Source: a bacterium DOLZORAL124_38_8 (GTDB taxonomy: Bacteria > Patescibacteriota > Gracilibacteria > UBA4473). From it: a stretch of DNA of 64,000 bases. The first letter of the stretch is position 1, and each line of letters begins with the position of its first letter. Positions 17,687 through 26,348 of the stretch are shown here, in pieces. The stretch spans positions 101,646 through 165,645 of the forward strand of contig PDQG01000004.1 in assembly GCA_002747745.1 (NCBI GenBank). Reading direction: 5' to 3'. The position numbers and the translations under genes were made by a program. Under the pieces are notes generated by a model. That model saw only the letters and a list, made by a program, of their open reading frames with translations, searched no databases and had not been told where the DNA came from.

Positions 17687-19447
17687 TTATTCGACATTAA
17701 TAACCTTAATATTTTGTTCTGACACTTCTTTTTCGGGCATTGGTGCTGGCGAACCAAGCATCAAATCTTGCCCTGATTGATTTTTCGGGAACGCAATCAC
17801 TTCTCGAATGTTTGGCTCGTCGGCAAACAACATCACCACTCGATCTAACCCCATAGCCGCTCCGCCATGTGGTGGAACTCCATAAGAAAAGGCTTTTAAA
17901 ATGTGACCAAATTTCATTTGAATTTCAGCGTCATCCATTCCCAAAATTTCAAACATTTTATATTGCAAATCTCGGTCGTGAATCCGAATTGACCCACCAC
18001 CCAGTTCGATTCCGTTCATCACCAAGTCGTAGGCTAACGCTCGGCACTGCATTGGATTCGTGTCTAATAAATCTACATCATCTGGATGCGGAGCCGTAAA
18101 CGGATGATGCGCCGCTTGACGCGTTCCGTCTTCTTTCATTTCAAACATTGGAAAGTCAACCACCCACAAGTACGCAAACTCGTTTTGGTTGCGCAACCCC
18201 AATCTATCGGCCACCATCAATCGTACCGCTCCCAAAGGCTCAACGGCTTTTAAAAACTCCCCAGCACCAAACAACACCAAATCACCACTTTCGGCCTTGG
18301 TTTGTTCCTTTAGAGCCTGTTTGAAGTCGTCATTCGTATTTTTCGCTACTGGCCCAGCGGCTTCATCTACTCGATACCAAGCCAGCCCCATCGCGCCATT
18401 TTTCTTGGCTTCTTCGGTAAAGGCATCTATATCTTTTCGTGAGAAAGTTCCCAAACTGGCAGGAATTTTCATGGCAAACACCGTTTCGGCGCTTTCAAAC
18501 ACCCCAAATCCGCTGGTTCGAGAAATATCGGTTATGTTTTCAAATTCCAATCCAAACCGAATATCAGGTTTATCCGATCCGTATTTTTCCATAGCTTCTT
18601 GCCAAGTAATTTGTTTAAACTGACCGTCAACTAAGAATTTTTTCCATTCTTTTTGCGGCGCGTGTTTTTCGGTTAGTTTTACAAAACAATCTTCAAACAC
18701 GTTCATTACATCGGCTTGACTCACAAAACTCGCTTCGATTTCGAACTGCGTAAACTCTGGCTGTCGGTCACCGCGCAAGTCTTCATCTCGAAAACACCGA
18801 GCCACCTGAAAATATTTATCTAATCCCCCCACCATTAACAATTGTTTTAATTGCTGTGGCGACTGTGGCAACACATAAAAACTCCCCGGATGCATTCGAC
18901 TTGGCACCAAATATTCTCGCGACCCTTCTGGAGTTCCTTTTACCATAATAGGCGTTTCTACTTCGGTGTAATCGGCCCCATAAAAATGCTGCCGAATATC
19001 TCGTACCAAATCGTGTCGCAATTGCAAATTCCGTTGCATTCGTTCCGTTCGCAAATCAAGATACCGATACTCCAATCGCAACTCTTCTCGCACATCCCCT
19101 TTATCAATTTCAAACGGTGGCACTTCGGCTTTACTCAAAATTTCTATATCAGACACTTGCACTTCAATTTCACCCGTGGACATTTCTTTATTTTCTTGTC
19201 CTGCCACTCGAGCTACAACCACACCCGTTACTTTTATTACCCATTCGGCTCGCAAGGTTTCGGCTATTTTATGCACCGCTGGTTCTTTTTCTGGGTCGAT
19301 AACCAATTGCGTCACCCCCGATTTATCTCGCAAGTTAATAAAAATAAGTCCGCCTAAATCTCGGCGTACTTTTACCCACCCGCTCAAGGTTACCGTTTCT
19401 CCAATATGCTGTTTATTTAAAGCGCCACAAGTATGCGTTCGATACAT
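17687..19447 (-). CDS. aspS: Aspartyl-tRNA synthetase, bacterial type
   Basis: Class II synthetase. The natural N-terminus is MYRTHTCGALN at 19447; the frame extends 10 codons upstream without similarity. It has an OB-fold anticodon-binding domain, motif 2 'FRDEDLRGDRQPEFTQFEIE', a bacterial-type GAD insertion, and motif 3 'GAAMGLDRVVML'. About 586 residues. A TATAAA box lies close upstream of the start. First gene of aspS-glmS. Confidence 0.95.
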   Translation of the reverse strand: MYRTHTCGALNKQHIGETVTLSGWVKVRRDLGGLIFINLRDKSGVTQLVIDPEKEPAVHKIAETLRAEWVIKVTGVVVARVAGQENKEMSTGEIEVQVSDIEILSKAEVPPFEIDKGDVREELRLEYRYLDLRTERMQRNLQLRHDLVRDIRQHFYGADYTEVETPIMVKGTPEGSREYLVPSRMHPGSFYVLPQSPQQLKQLLMVGGLDKYFQVARCFRDEDLRGDRQPEFTQFEIEASFVSQADVMNVFEDCFVKLTEKHAPQKEWKKFLVDGQFKQITWQEAMEKYGSDKPDIRFGLEFENITDISRTSGFGVFESAETVFAMKIPASLGTFSRKDIDAFTEEAKKNGAMGLAWYRVDEAAGPVAKNTNDDFKQALKEQTKAESGDLVLFGAGEFLKAVEPLGAVRLMVADRLGLRNQNEFAYLWVVDFPMFEMKEDGTRQAAHHPFTAPHPDDVDLLDTNPMQCRALAYDLVMNGIELGGGSIRIHDRDLQYKMFEILGMDDAEIQMKFGHILKAFSYGVPPHGGAAMGLDRVVMLFADEPNIREVIAFPKNQSGQDLMLGSPAPMPEKEVSEQNIKVINVE

Positions 19448-19540
19448 ATTTTTTATATTTAAAAACTTTTTACTCAAACATCATAAAAGAAATACCAACG
19501 AGTGGCAAAAAAAAGATTCACGTTCATAAAAAACACGTCA

Positions 19541-19566
19541 AAAAAAGACAAACCAATGTTTGTCTC
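19541..19566 (-). terminator. Terminator of the 19592-19897 gene
   Basis: GACAAAC-CAAT-GTTTGTC; on the minus strand it is followed by a T-run. It separates this gene from aspS. Confidence 0.85.
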
Positions 19567-19591
19567 TTCAGCACTAAGACTTTAATTATCT

Positions 19592-19897
19592 TTACTTTAG
19601 ACACTCTTTTATCATCACTACATACGCTTCAAACAATTTTCTAATTACATCATTGTCTTCGTGTTTAAACGGATCAGACAAACTTTTTGTTTTTTCAATT
19701 GCTGATTTAACCATACAAACATTTTGAAATGCTATCAATCTGTCAAGTTCTGTATCATGTACAATAACCATTTCAGCCATCTTTTCTGCAAAATTGTCAG
19801 CCGAAGAATTAATAATCCAATCATCTAAGGTTTCTGGACCATATTCATTATTTAATCCCTCCTCTAGTATTTTACTTTCTCCGCCTAAACCACTCAT
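19592..19897 (-). CDS. Small hypothetical acidic protein
   Basis: 101 residues, helical, acidic, no signal peptide or membrane span; family not recognised. It is an isolated unit with a consensus promoter and its own terminator, like the gene at 6761, although I see no convincing similarity between the two. The arginine codons are AGA, so it is probably accessory. Confidence 0.6.
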   Translation of the reverse strand: MSGLGGESKILEEGLNNEYGPETLDDWIINSSADNFAEKMAEMVIVHDTELDRLIAFQNVCMVKSAIEKTKSLSDPFKHEDNDVIRKLFEAYVVMIKECLK

Positions 19898-19924
19898 TAT
19901 TTTTTGGTGTTATAATATACAATC

Positions 19925-19953
19925 GTATTAACACATACCAAAAAAATTGTCAA
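19925..19953 (-). promoter_or_regulatory. Consensus promoter of the 19592 gene
   Basis: Minus strand TTGACA, exactly 17 nt, then TAATAC, about 27 nt before the ATG. Confidence 0.7.
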
Positions 19954-20030
19954 AAAAAACTATTAACCACTCAAAATTGAAAGTTTTATCGTTTTTTTTA
20001 TTATTTTAGTACATTAAAGAATAATCAGCC

Positions 20031-20672
20031 ATGAAAAATTTATTAGATATTCTCAATTGGCGCTACGCCGTTAAAAAATTCGACCCCAATAAAAAAATTT
20101 CCGAAGCGAAATTAAACACCCTAAAAGAAGCTCTCCGCCTCACTCCCTCATCACTCGGACTCCAACCATGGAAGTTTTTATTAGTCGAAAACCCAGCAAT
20201 TCGAGCCCAATTACAAGAACACTCATGGAATCAAAGCCAAATTACCGAGGCTTCACACCTCATCGTTTTATGTCGCTTAGAAAAAATTGATGAACCCTAC
20301 ATTGACACTTGGATTGACTACAAACGAACCCTCGGCGACCGCACCGAAGAAGCCCTACAAGGATATAAACAAATGATTCTCAATTTAGTAATAAACAAAC
20401 ATTCAGACAATCCAGATTTCCAAACCCATTACCTAGAAAAACAAATTTATTTAGCCTTAGGAAACCTTCTTACCAGTGCCGCGGTACTAGAATTAGACAC
20501 TTGCCCAATTGGAGGCTTTGACCCACAAAAATATGACGAAATATTGGGACTAAAAGAAAAAGGACTTCGGTCTTGCGTGGTTTGTCCGATTGGCTATCGA
20601 CACGCTGAAGACCGTTATCAAAACTATCCCAAGGCTCGATTCCCACAGGAACAAATCTTTGAAACCATTTAA
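20031..20672 (+). CDS. NAD(P)H-dependent FMN nitroreductase family protein
   Basis: Nitroreductase/NfsB-like fold that binds FMN and reduces nitro compounds, quinones or similar substrates. The N-terminal 'NWRYAVKKFDPNKKIS' with the R-x-x-KKF phosphate-binding signature and 'LTPSSLGLQPWKFLLV' are typical. The C-terminal 'ELDTCPIGGFDPQKYDEILGL' matches the dimer region. 213 residues. Physiological substrate unknown. It is followed at once by a terminator hairpin. Confidence 0.88.
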   Translation: MKNLLDILNWRYAVKKFDPNKKISEAKLNTLKEALRLTPSSLGLQPWKFLLVENPAIRAQLQEHSWNQSQITEASHLIVLCRLEKIDEPYIDTWIDYKRTLGDRTEEALQGYKQMILNLVINKHSDNPDFQTHYLEKQIYLALGNLLTSAAVLELDTCPIGGFDPQKYDEILGLKEKGLRSCVVCPIGYRHAEDRYQNYPKARFPQEQIFETI

Positions 20673-20673
20673 A

Positions 20674-20699
20674 AAAATCCGCCGTTGGCGGATTTTTTA
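20674..20699. terminator. Terminator hairpin, copy 3
   Basis: Third copy of the ATCCGCC/GGCGGAT hairpin with flanking A and T runs. It serves the nitroreductase gene and perhaps the convergent inhibitor gene. Confidence 0.9.
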
Positions 20700-20723
20700 C
20701 TTTCTAACAAACAGACATTTTTA

Positions 20724-21869
20724 CTACTCAATCGTAAGGGCAATTACTTCACCTTTTTCAACTACCGCATTAATTCGCCCTGGTTGCAAATCAGCCGTAG
20801 TCGGCAATGGGTTTCCGTCTCGTTCTATCACTCGGAACGCAACCCCATTTTTCTTCGCCAATTCAATAGCTTTGGCTTCTGTTAATCCTACATATTCAGC
20901 CGCTGAAAATACCGCATTATTCCCCTTATTTTCATCCTCAACCATAAAAGAAACCACTGTTCCATCTTTTACTACCGCATTGATTCGACCAGGTCGCAAA
21001 TCAGCCGTAGTCGGCAATGGGTTTCCGTCTCGTTCTACCACTCGGAACGCAACCCCATTTTTCTTCGCTAATTCTGCCGCCGCTTTTTCAGACAAACCAT
21101 TATACGAAATTTTATTTTCCGTATCTATATCTACTTGAAACCCTTCTTCAATCGTTACTGATTCTACTTTCCCGTTCTTTACTACCGCATTCACACGACC
21201 ATCTTGCAAATCAAGCGTTACGGGCAAAGCCTTCCCGTCTCGTTCTACCACTCGGAACGCAACGTTATTTTTCTTCGCCAACTCGTTCGCTTTTGCTTCT
21301 GTTAAACCTACATACTCAGCCGCTGAAGCCCCTGATTTATTATCAGAACTTCGACCTTCAACTGTAAAGGAAACGATTTTCCCGTCTTTCACTACCGCAT
21401 TAATTCGCCCTGGTCGATAATCACGAGTGGTTGGCAAAGGGTTCCCATCTCGTTCCACAACGCGAAAATCTACTTTATTTTGTTTCGCTAACGCAACGGC
21501 TCTTTTTTCTGGTAATCCAAAAAAAGAAATCATTGCCACTGGTTTTTCCAAAGACACATCATTCGCTCCTTCCAACGTAACTGATACTACCTTTCCGTCT
21601 TTCATAACGGCATTTAAACGACTTGGCATATAGTCCATAGTGGTTGCCAACAATTTTCCATCTTCTTCTACCACCCGAAACACTCTGTTTTCGGATTTAG
21701 CTTTTTGTTCAGCTTCCGCCTGTGTTAACCCTTTGTACGATTCCAAGTTATTGTTCTGTTTTACTGATGTTTCCATTTTTTTATTGGTAACGGTTTCTTT
21801 GTTTGGGATTTCCAATTGACACCCCGCCAACAAAAACATTCCAACTAATAATAAAGCAATGTTTTTCAT
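20724..21869 (-). CDS. Lipoprotein with five tandem I78/potato-inhibitor-I-like repeats
   Basis: Signal peptide with lipobox LLAGC (lipidated Cys17), a short linker, then five repeats of about 70 residues. Each reads roughly 'Y.GL...A..LA.KN.V.FRVVERDG..LP.T.D..PGR.NAVVK.G.V'. This resembles peptidase inhibitor I78 and the potato inhibitor I (eglin c) binding loop, whose scissile bond precedes Asp. By that alignment the P1 residues would be M78, R149, L219, A289 and A359, each followed by Asp. Predicted to be a surface-anchored inhibitor of several serine proteases. The family call is by motif; inhibition is inference. Confidence 0.75.
   Translation of the reverse strand: MKNIALLLVGMFLLAGCQLEIPNKETVTNKKMETSVKQNNNLESYKGLTQAEAEQKAKSENRVFRVVEEDGKLLATTMDYMPSRLNAVMKDGKVVSVTLEGANDVSLEKPVAMISFFGLPEKRAVALAKQNKVDFRVVERDGNPLPTTRDYRPGRINAVVKDGKIVSFTVEGRSSDNKSGASAAEYVGLTEAKANELAKKNNVAFRVVERDGKALPVTLDLQDGRVNAVVKNGKVESVTIEEGFQVDIDTENKISYNGLSEKAAAELAKKNGVAFRVVERDGNPLPTTADLRPGRINAVVKDGTVVSFMVEDENKGNNAVFSAAEYVGLTEAKAIELAKKNGVAFRVIERDGNPLPTTADLQPGRINAVVEKGEVIALTIE
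20791..21069 (-). repeat. Near-identical tandem coding repeats within the inhibitor gene
   Basis: 20791-20859 and 21001-21069 differ by one base over about 69 nt and lie exactly 210 bp apart, matching the 70-residue protein repeat. This points to recent duplication or gene conversion between repeats 4 and 5. Confidence 0.85.
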
Positions 21870-21907
21870 GATACTTATAAAATTAAAAATATATTTGCAC
21901 CAACATT
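21868..21907 (-). promoter_or_regulatory. Promoter of the inhibitor lipoprotein gene
   Basis: TTGGTG, 17 nt, TTATAA on the minus strand, ending only 5 nt before the ATG. The mRNA would be leaderless. Confidence 0.5.
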
Positions 21908-21934
21908 ATACGACGCACTGCCCAAAAGGTAACA

Positions 21935-22438
21935 CTATTTTGTGTTTATTTTTTTCAACCCCGAAAATTCCGCAATCGAAGAGGCTGCGAACGCTTTATT
22001 ATAGCGATTTATAGCGGTTTCTCGTTGTGACAATATTTGTTCGTATTCGTCTAATAATTCTTTAATGTTTCGTTCTTGCGCAAAAAAATCATCATTTCGC
22101 AACAACACCGACGAGTTCTTACCAAATCCTAAGACTCGTTCTAAATTTTGTTTTTGTTGTTGAGATTCAGTAAAAATATCGGTTTCTGTTTTTTTATATT
22201 TTTTTGAGTTTCGTTTTAATTCGGTTTCAGAAAACGCAATATCCACCCCTAACTCTCCTAACAAGGCTTGAATAATCCGCTCTGTTCGCTGAGCCTGTTC
22301 TTGCCAAGCCACCAACTTAGCCACCATTTTTTTTACGGCTTGCTTTTTGGCCACCAAATTATTGACTGCAATAAAATACACAAACCCAACTACCACTGCT
22401 GTTACCACCAACCCCGCTAACACAAAAACCACCCACAT
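21935..22438 (-). CDS. LemA-like membrane protein
   Basis: The start is the ATG at 22438, which overlaps the upstream stop as TAATG, so translation is coupled. One N-terminal membrane helix (WVVFVLAGLVVTAVVVGFVYF) is followed by 'NNLVAKKQAVKKMVAKL' and a long coiled helical region ending in 'RETAINRYNKAF'. This resembles the LemA pattern (N-terminal helix, 'NxLV', C-terminal 'YN..'). The canonical LemA 'QRR.DL.PNL' is replaced, so this is a divergent member at best. Confidence 0.55.
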   Translation of the reverse strand: MWVVFVLAGLVVTAVVVGFVYFIAVNNLVAKKQAVKKMVAKLVAWQEQAQRTERIIQALLGELGVDIAFSETELKRNSKKYKKTETDIFTESQQQKQNLERVLGFGKNSSVLLRNDDFFAQERNIKELLDEYEQILSQRETAINRYNKAFAASSIAEFSGLKKINTK

Positions 22439-22734
22439 TATTGTTTTTTTAACGCGACAATTTCTTCGGCTCGTTCCCAAATATCCATATCAATTTCTTG
22501 GGCCGCGGCTTGCAAGCGCATTTCTTTAATATCAAACCCTTGCGCTAAATACGATTCAATATGCTGGGCAACCGTTTGAGCCTGCGCTTCTTTTTCGGGC
22601 GACAATGGACCAATAAGCGTTACTTTGGGCGCAGATTTTTTTCGTTTTTTAAACCAAACAATCGCACTAACTAATACAATTAGCACAACCAACCCAACTA
22701 AAACAGGTAAAATATACGGAGAAATTGTTTCCAT
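22438..22734 (-). CDS. Small single-pass membrane protein
   Basis: 98 residues: one N-terminal membrane helix (YILPVLVGLVVLIVLVSAIVWF), a basic KKRKK stop-transfer stretch, then a soluble helical domain. Family not recognised. It shares the stop/start overlap with the LemA-like gene, suggesting the two proteins work together in the membrane. Confidence 0.65.
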   Translation of the reverse strand: METISPYILPVLVGLVVLIVLVSAIVWFKKRKKSAPKVTLIGPLSPEKEAQAQTVAQHIESYLAQGFDIKEMRLQAAAQEIDMDIWERAEEIVALKKQ

Positions 22735-22786
22735 TATTTTTATATAAAATTCACGCTTATTCTAACGAAAAAGAAACCGTTGACAA

Positions 22787-23560
22787 CTATAAAAAGTACG
22801 CCACTCCGTTATCGAATATTTTTTGCCCCAATCCCATTGGATTAAATTCTTCTCCGTTTCGGCGAGCAGTTTCAGCGTGTTTCGTCCATTGCGGATGATT
22901 GGCCGCAAACAAGAATCGTTCTGGGTGTGGCATCATTCCTAAAATTCTTCCTGACGGATCACAAATTCCGGCAATATCCGCCACTGAACCATTTGGGTTG
23001 TAGCCATCGTACGAAAACACAATTTGGTCGTTGGCTTTTAACTCGGCTAATCCTTCATCGTTGATATAAAAATTTCCTTCACCGTGAGCAATAGGAATCG
23101 GCATTTTTTCAATGCCTTGACTCCACACACATTTTTTTGATACGGTTTTAATATCAACCCACTCGCATTGATATTGTGTTGATTCGTTTCGCATCAATCC
23201 GGCTTGTGGTTCACCATATTTTCCACCCAAGGCTGGCACCAACCCCAGTTGCGTCATTACTTGAAACCCATTACAGATTCCAATCGCCAAGGTATCTCGT
23301 TGTACAAACGCTTGAATTTTTTCGGCCAAGTTGTTTTTTAATTTATTAGCGAGCGCCTTTCCAGACCCAGTGTGGTCTCCAAAACTAAACCCTCCAGGAA
23401 ACGCCCAAATTTGGAATTCATCTAAATTTACATCGCCGTTTACCAAATCGTTTACGTGCACATATTGAGATTCTGCGCCCGCTCTATCAAACGCAAACAT
23501 CGTTTCGGTTTCGCAGTTAATCCCACAGCCTCCCATTACTAGTACCTTTGGTTTTGCCAT
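22787..23560 (-). CDS. purQ: Phosphoribosylformylglycinamidine synthase glutaminase subunit PurQ
   Basis: Class I glutamine amidotransferase that supplies ammonia for the fourth step of purine synthesis. Nucleophile Cys in 'AIGICNGFQVM' (about residue 96), the oxyanion 'PGGFSFGDHTGSGKALA', and catalytic His/Glu in 'MMPHPER'. 257 residues. No purL, purS or other purine gene lies nearby; it follows asnS on the same strand after 62 nt. An alternative acceptor partner cannot be excluded. Confidence 0.9.
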   Translation of the reverse strand: MAKPKVLVMGGCGINCETETMFAFDRAGAESQYVHVNDLVNGDVNLDEFQIWAFPGGFSFGDHTGSGKALANKLKNNLAEKIQAFVQRDTLAIGICNGFQVMTQLGLVPALGGKYGEPQAGLMRNESTQYQCEWVDIKTVSKKCVWSQGIEKMPIPIAHGEGNFYINDEGLAELKANDQIVFSYDGYNPNGSVADIAGICDPSGRILGMMPHPERFLFAANHPQWTKHAETARRNGEEFNPMGLGQKIFDNGVAYFL

Positions 23561-23622
23561 TGTTATATTATTGATTGAAAATGTATCGTTTAAAGTGTAG
23601 AGAAATCTCTTGTAAAATAAAA

Positions 23623-25014
23623 TTAGAATTTAGCGTTTCGTGGCGTTCGAGGGAAAGAAATCACATCTCGAATATTTTCCATTCCCGAAACATACATCAC
23701 CATTCGTTCGAATCCAAGTCCAAACCCAGCGTGATCTACACCTCCAAATCGTCGCAAATCTCGATACCATTCGAGCCCTTCGGGGTGCACGCCAATTTCT
23801 GCCATTCGTTTATCTAACACATCCAGCCGCACTTCTCGCTGACTTCCGCCGATGATTTCTCCAATCCCAGGCACTAACACATCCATCGCCGCTACTGTTT
23901 TTTCGTCGTCGTTTAAATGCATATAAAAGGCTTTAATATCTTTTGGATAATCGGTTACAATTACTGGTCGACCAATCGTTTCGCACAAGTATTGTTCGTG
24001 CTCTGATTGCAAATCGAGCCCCCAAGACACAGGGAATTCAAATTTTTTATCGGCTTTTTCTAATAACTCAATAGCTTTGGTGTACGGTAATCGCTCAAAG
24101 TTTGAGGTTCGCACATGGTTTAATCGCTCCAACAATCCTTTATCGATAAATTTGTTAAAGAATTCCATTTCTTCTGGCAATTCTTCCATTACAAAATTCA
24201 TCAAATATTTAATCATTTCTTCCGCCACATCCATATCGTCTTCAAGGTTAGCAAACGCCATTTCTGGTTCTACCATCCAAAATTCTGAAGCGTGCCGAGA
24301 AGTGTTTGAGTTTTCTGCTCGGAAGGTCGGCCCAAAGGTATACACATTTTGAAACGCCAAAGCATAGGCCTCCGCATTTAATTGCCCACTCACGGTTAAC
24401 CCCGTTTTGTCGGCAAAAAAATCGTTCGAAAAATCAACTTCACCTTGTTCGGTTTTTGGCACATTCAATAAATCGTGCGTTGTTACCTGGAACATTTCTC
24501 CTGCTCCTTCACAATCGTTTCCTGTAATAATTGGAGTTTGTGTGTAGACAAAATTTCGATCTTGAAAGAATTTGTGAATAGCAAACGCCAACTTTGACCG
24601 CAACCGAAACACCGCTTGGTAGGTATTAGTTCGTGGCCGCAGGTGAGCAATGGTTCGCAAAAACTCAAACGAGTGTCGTTTTTTCTGTAACGGAAAATCT
24701 GCATCCGAACCCGCTAATACCTCGATAGCCGTGGCTTGAATTTCGATTGATTGTCCTTTTCCTTGTGATTCAACTAACGTTCCCGTAATTTTTAACGCCG
24801 ATCCAATACTGGTTTTGGCGATAGTTTCAAAATTTGAAACCACCGATTTTTCAAATACTACTTGAATCGGTTGAAAGAATGTTCCATCGTGGAGAGATAT
24901 AAATCCTATTTCGCTTGAAGAACGAATAGTTCGCACCCAACCAGAAAGTTCGATAGTTTTATTTAAAAATTCAGCAGAATTTTTTACTAGATTACGGATT
25001 GTTATTTTTTTCAT
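23623..25014 (-). CDS. asnS: Asparaginyl-tRNA synthetase
   Basis: Class IIb synthetase that charges tRNA(Asn). OB-fold anticodon-binding domain (residues about 1-110, '[13 protein letters not shown]'). Motif 2 '[23 protein letters not shown]' carries the RAENSNT sequence that separates AsnRS from AspRS. Motif 3 is '[12 protein letters not shown]'. 463 residues. Its 160-nt leader encodes an Asn-rich peptide followed by alternative hairpins including an intrinsic terminator, so expression is probably set by Asn-tRNA charging. Confidence 0.95.
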   Translation of the reverse strand: MKKITIRNLVKNSAEFLNKTIELSGWVRTIRSSSEIGFISLHDGTFFQPIQVVFEKSVVSNFETIAKTSIGSALKITGTLVESQGKGQSIEIQATAIEVLAGSDADFPLQKKRHSFEFLRTIAHLRPRTNTYQAVFRLRSKLAFAIHKFFQDRNFVYTQTPIITGNDCEGAGEMFQVTTHDLLNVPKTEQGEVDFSNDFFADKTGLTVSGQLNAEAYALAFQNVYTFGPTFRAENSNTSRHASEFWMVEPEMAFANLEDDMDVAEEMIKYLMNFVMEELPEEMEFFNKFIDKGLLERLNHVRTSNFERLPYTKAIELLEKADKKFEFPVSWGLDLQSEHEQYLCETIGRPVIVTDYPKDIKAFYMHLNDDEKTVAAMDVLVPGIGEIIGGSQREVRLDVLDKRMAEIGVHPEGLEWYRDLRRFGGVDHAGFGLGFERMVMYVSGMENIRDVISFPRTPRNAKF

Positions 25015-25061
25015 CGTGTGTGAGTATAAAAAAATTTACAAGACACTCAATTTTTTCAAAT

Positions 25062-25087
25062 AAAAAAACTCAGTGTAACGACTGAGT
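25062..25087 (-). terminator. Attenuator terminator (3:4 stem) upstream of asnS
   Basis: On the minus strand ACTCAGT-CGTTAC-ACTGAGT is followed by TTTTTT, ending 47 nt before the asnS start. Its first four bases (25084-25087) are shared with the 3' arm of the antiterminator. Confidence 0.85.
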
Positions 25088-25126
25088 AGTTCTTTTTGTC
25101 TAAATTTGCTTCAAACAGAACTACTC
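25084..25126 (-). promoter_or_regulatory. Antiterminator (2:3 stem) of the asnS leader
   Basis: GAGTAGTTCT (25126-25117) pairs perfectly with AGAACTACTC (25093-25084), extended by TTTG/CAAA inside the loop. Forming it removes ACTC from the terminator stem. Segment 2 also pairs with ACTC at 25134-25131 (1:2 stem). The leader peptide's stop codon lies inside segment 2, so a ribosome that finishes the peptide would cover segment 2 and allow termination. Confidence 0.75.
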
Positions 25127-25171
25127 AACCGAGTAATTATTATTGTTCGAATTCAAATTATTGTGTCTCAT
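25121..25171 (-). CDS. Asn-rich leader peptide of asnS
   Basis: ATG at 25171 opens a 16-codon ORF, MRHNNLNSNNNNYSVE, ending in TAG. Seven of 16 codons are Asn (six AAT, one AAC), four of them consecutive. It lies between a promoter and the 1:2/2:3/3:4 stems in front of asparaginyl-tRNA synthetase. Stalling at Asn codons when charged tRNA(Asn) is scarce would cover segment 1, favour the antiterminator and raise asnS transcription. The composition and position make a chance ORF unlikely. Confidence 0.8.
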   Translation of the reverse strand: MRHNNLNSNNNNYSVE

Positions 25172-25180
25172 TCGAGACAA

Positions 25181-25209
25181 AATATAACAGACCCCAGCCA
25201 TTAAAACAA
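25181..25209 (-). promoter_or_regulatory. Promoter of the asnS leader
   Basis: Minus strand TTGTTT (25209-25204), 17-nt spacer, TATATT (25186-25181). Only 9 nt separate the -10 box from the leader-peptide ATG, so the leader ORF is probably translated from a leaderless 5' end. Confidence 0.6.
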
Positions 25210-25296
25210 ATTTAAATTATATTTCGCTTTCTAAAGACTTACTAGCTCATTTCTTCCAATAATCAAAAAATGGACCAATAATCAATCCCACACACT

Positions 25297-26205
25297 CTAA
25301 AAAATTCTCGTGCGTTTAAATTGATACCACATAAACACTAACGACACTAGCGTAAACACGCCCAACAATCCTAAAATAACTCCAAAAGCCTCCGACGAAG
25401 ATTCATAGCCGTTTTTTACATTCATTCCGTACAACCCAACTACCACCGCTAAAAATGAGAACACCGTAGTAATAACGCTAATTACCAAATCAAAACGAAT
25501 AATGGTATTTCGCATGTTCGCAATTTTAAGCGAAAGGATTTCTTGACTATCTTCCAGATTCTCATCGATTTCATCAATTTTATTACTCGTTTGTTCTACC
25601 TGTTGCGACAGATTCTCTACCACCGATTCTACTTCTTCTAATTGATCTGGCGTTGGATTTTTCAAAAACCGCAAGTCGGCTAAATTTTCGTCATCATCCA
25701 AAAATTCTTCCAAAATTTCATCATACGACTGAATCTCTGATGACACTTTCCCCAACTTTTTTTTCAAAGACAGCAAGCGTTCCAAATACGCATCCGTTGG
25801 ATTGTCAGACAAGGTTGATTCGACCTTTTGGGCTTCTTTTTCAATTTTTTGTACACGTTCTCGTAGTTGAGTAATAACAAAAAAGAAGGCTTGATCTAAC
25901 AAAAAAAGTTCAAACGGCAACACGCCCCGATACGTACTCATTTTGTCTTCCAAAAATTCTTTTAGTTTTGGAAACGAACGCTCCGTCGTGGTAAACAACA
26001 ACGCTTTATTTCGACCTACCAAAAACTTTACGTTGTTTAGATTCACAATTAACGCTTTTTTCCGTCGTGACACGGTTGACACTTGTTTATGACTCAAAAT
26101 AGGGCGTAAATCTCGTGTATATAATTCAAACTGTTCTAAAATCTCTGGACGACGAATTTCTAACGGTTTAAACACGCCTTTTTTCTCAATCAAAAACACA
26201 TTCAT
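25297..26205 (-). CDS. corA: CorA-family Mg2+/Co2+ transporter
   Basis: Pentameric divalent-cation channel family. The signature YGMN is present in 'AVVVGLYGMNVKNGYE' at the end of the first of two C-terminal membrane helices; the second is 'FGVILGLLGVFTLVSLVFMWY'. The N-terminal two thirds form the cytosolic alpha/beta domain and long stalk helices rich in Glu. 302 residues. CorA may carry Mg2+, Co2+ or Ni2+; the ion is not decidable here. Confidence 0.88.
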   Translation of the reverse strand: MNVFLIEKKGVFKPLEIRRPEILEQFELYTRDLRPILSHKQVSTVSRRKKALIVNLNNVKFLVGRNKALLFTTTERSFPKLKEFLEDKMSTYRGVLPFELFLLDQAFFFVITQLRERVQKIEKEAQKVESTLSDNPTDAYLERLLSLKKKLGKVSSEIQSYDEILEEFLDDDENLADLRFLKNPTPDQLEEVESVVENLSQQVEQTSNKIDEIDENLEDSQEILSLKIANMRNTIIRFDLVISVITTVFSFLAVVVGLYGMNVKNGYESSSEAFGVILGLLGVFTLVSLVFMWYQFKRTRIF

Positions 26206-26348
26206 ACCAAACTAAGACAAAAAATAAGCAAAACGACTGTACTCAAGAATTGTTCTATTTCAAGTATTGCCGAGAAAAAAAAATTTGCCAAAGACAAAAT
26301 GTTCGTACTAGAATGAGAAAGCTTAGACATTTTTTAACCAAATCAAAG

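Noticed and set aside
25164..25179. TGTCTC/GAGACA hairpin around the leader-peptide ATG
   Set aside because: By the predicted promoter most of the upstream arm is not transcribed, so it is unlikely to form in the RNA.
25015..25209. T-box riboswitch upstream of asnS
   Set aside because: No T-box consensus (AGGGTGG-type bulge) and no long specifier stem; the Asn-rich ORF with 1:2/2:3/3:4 stems explains the leader better.
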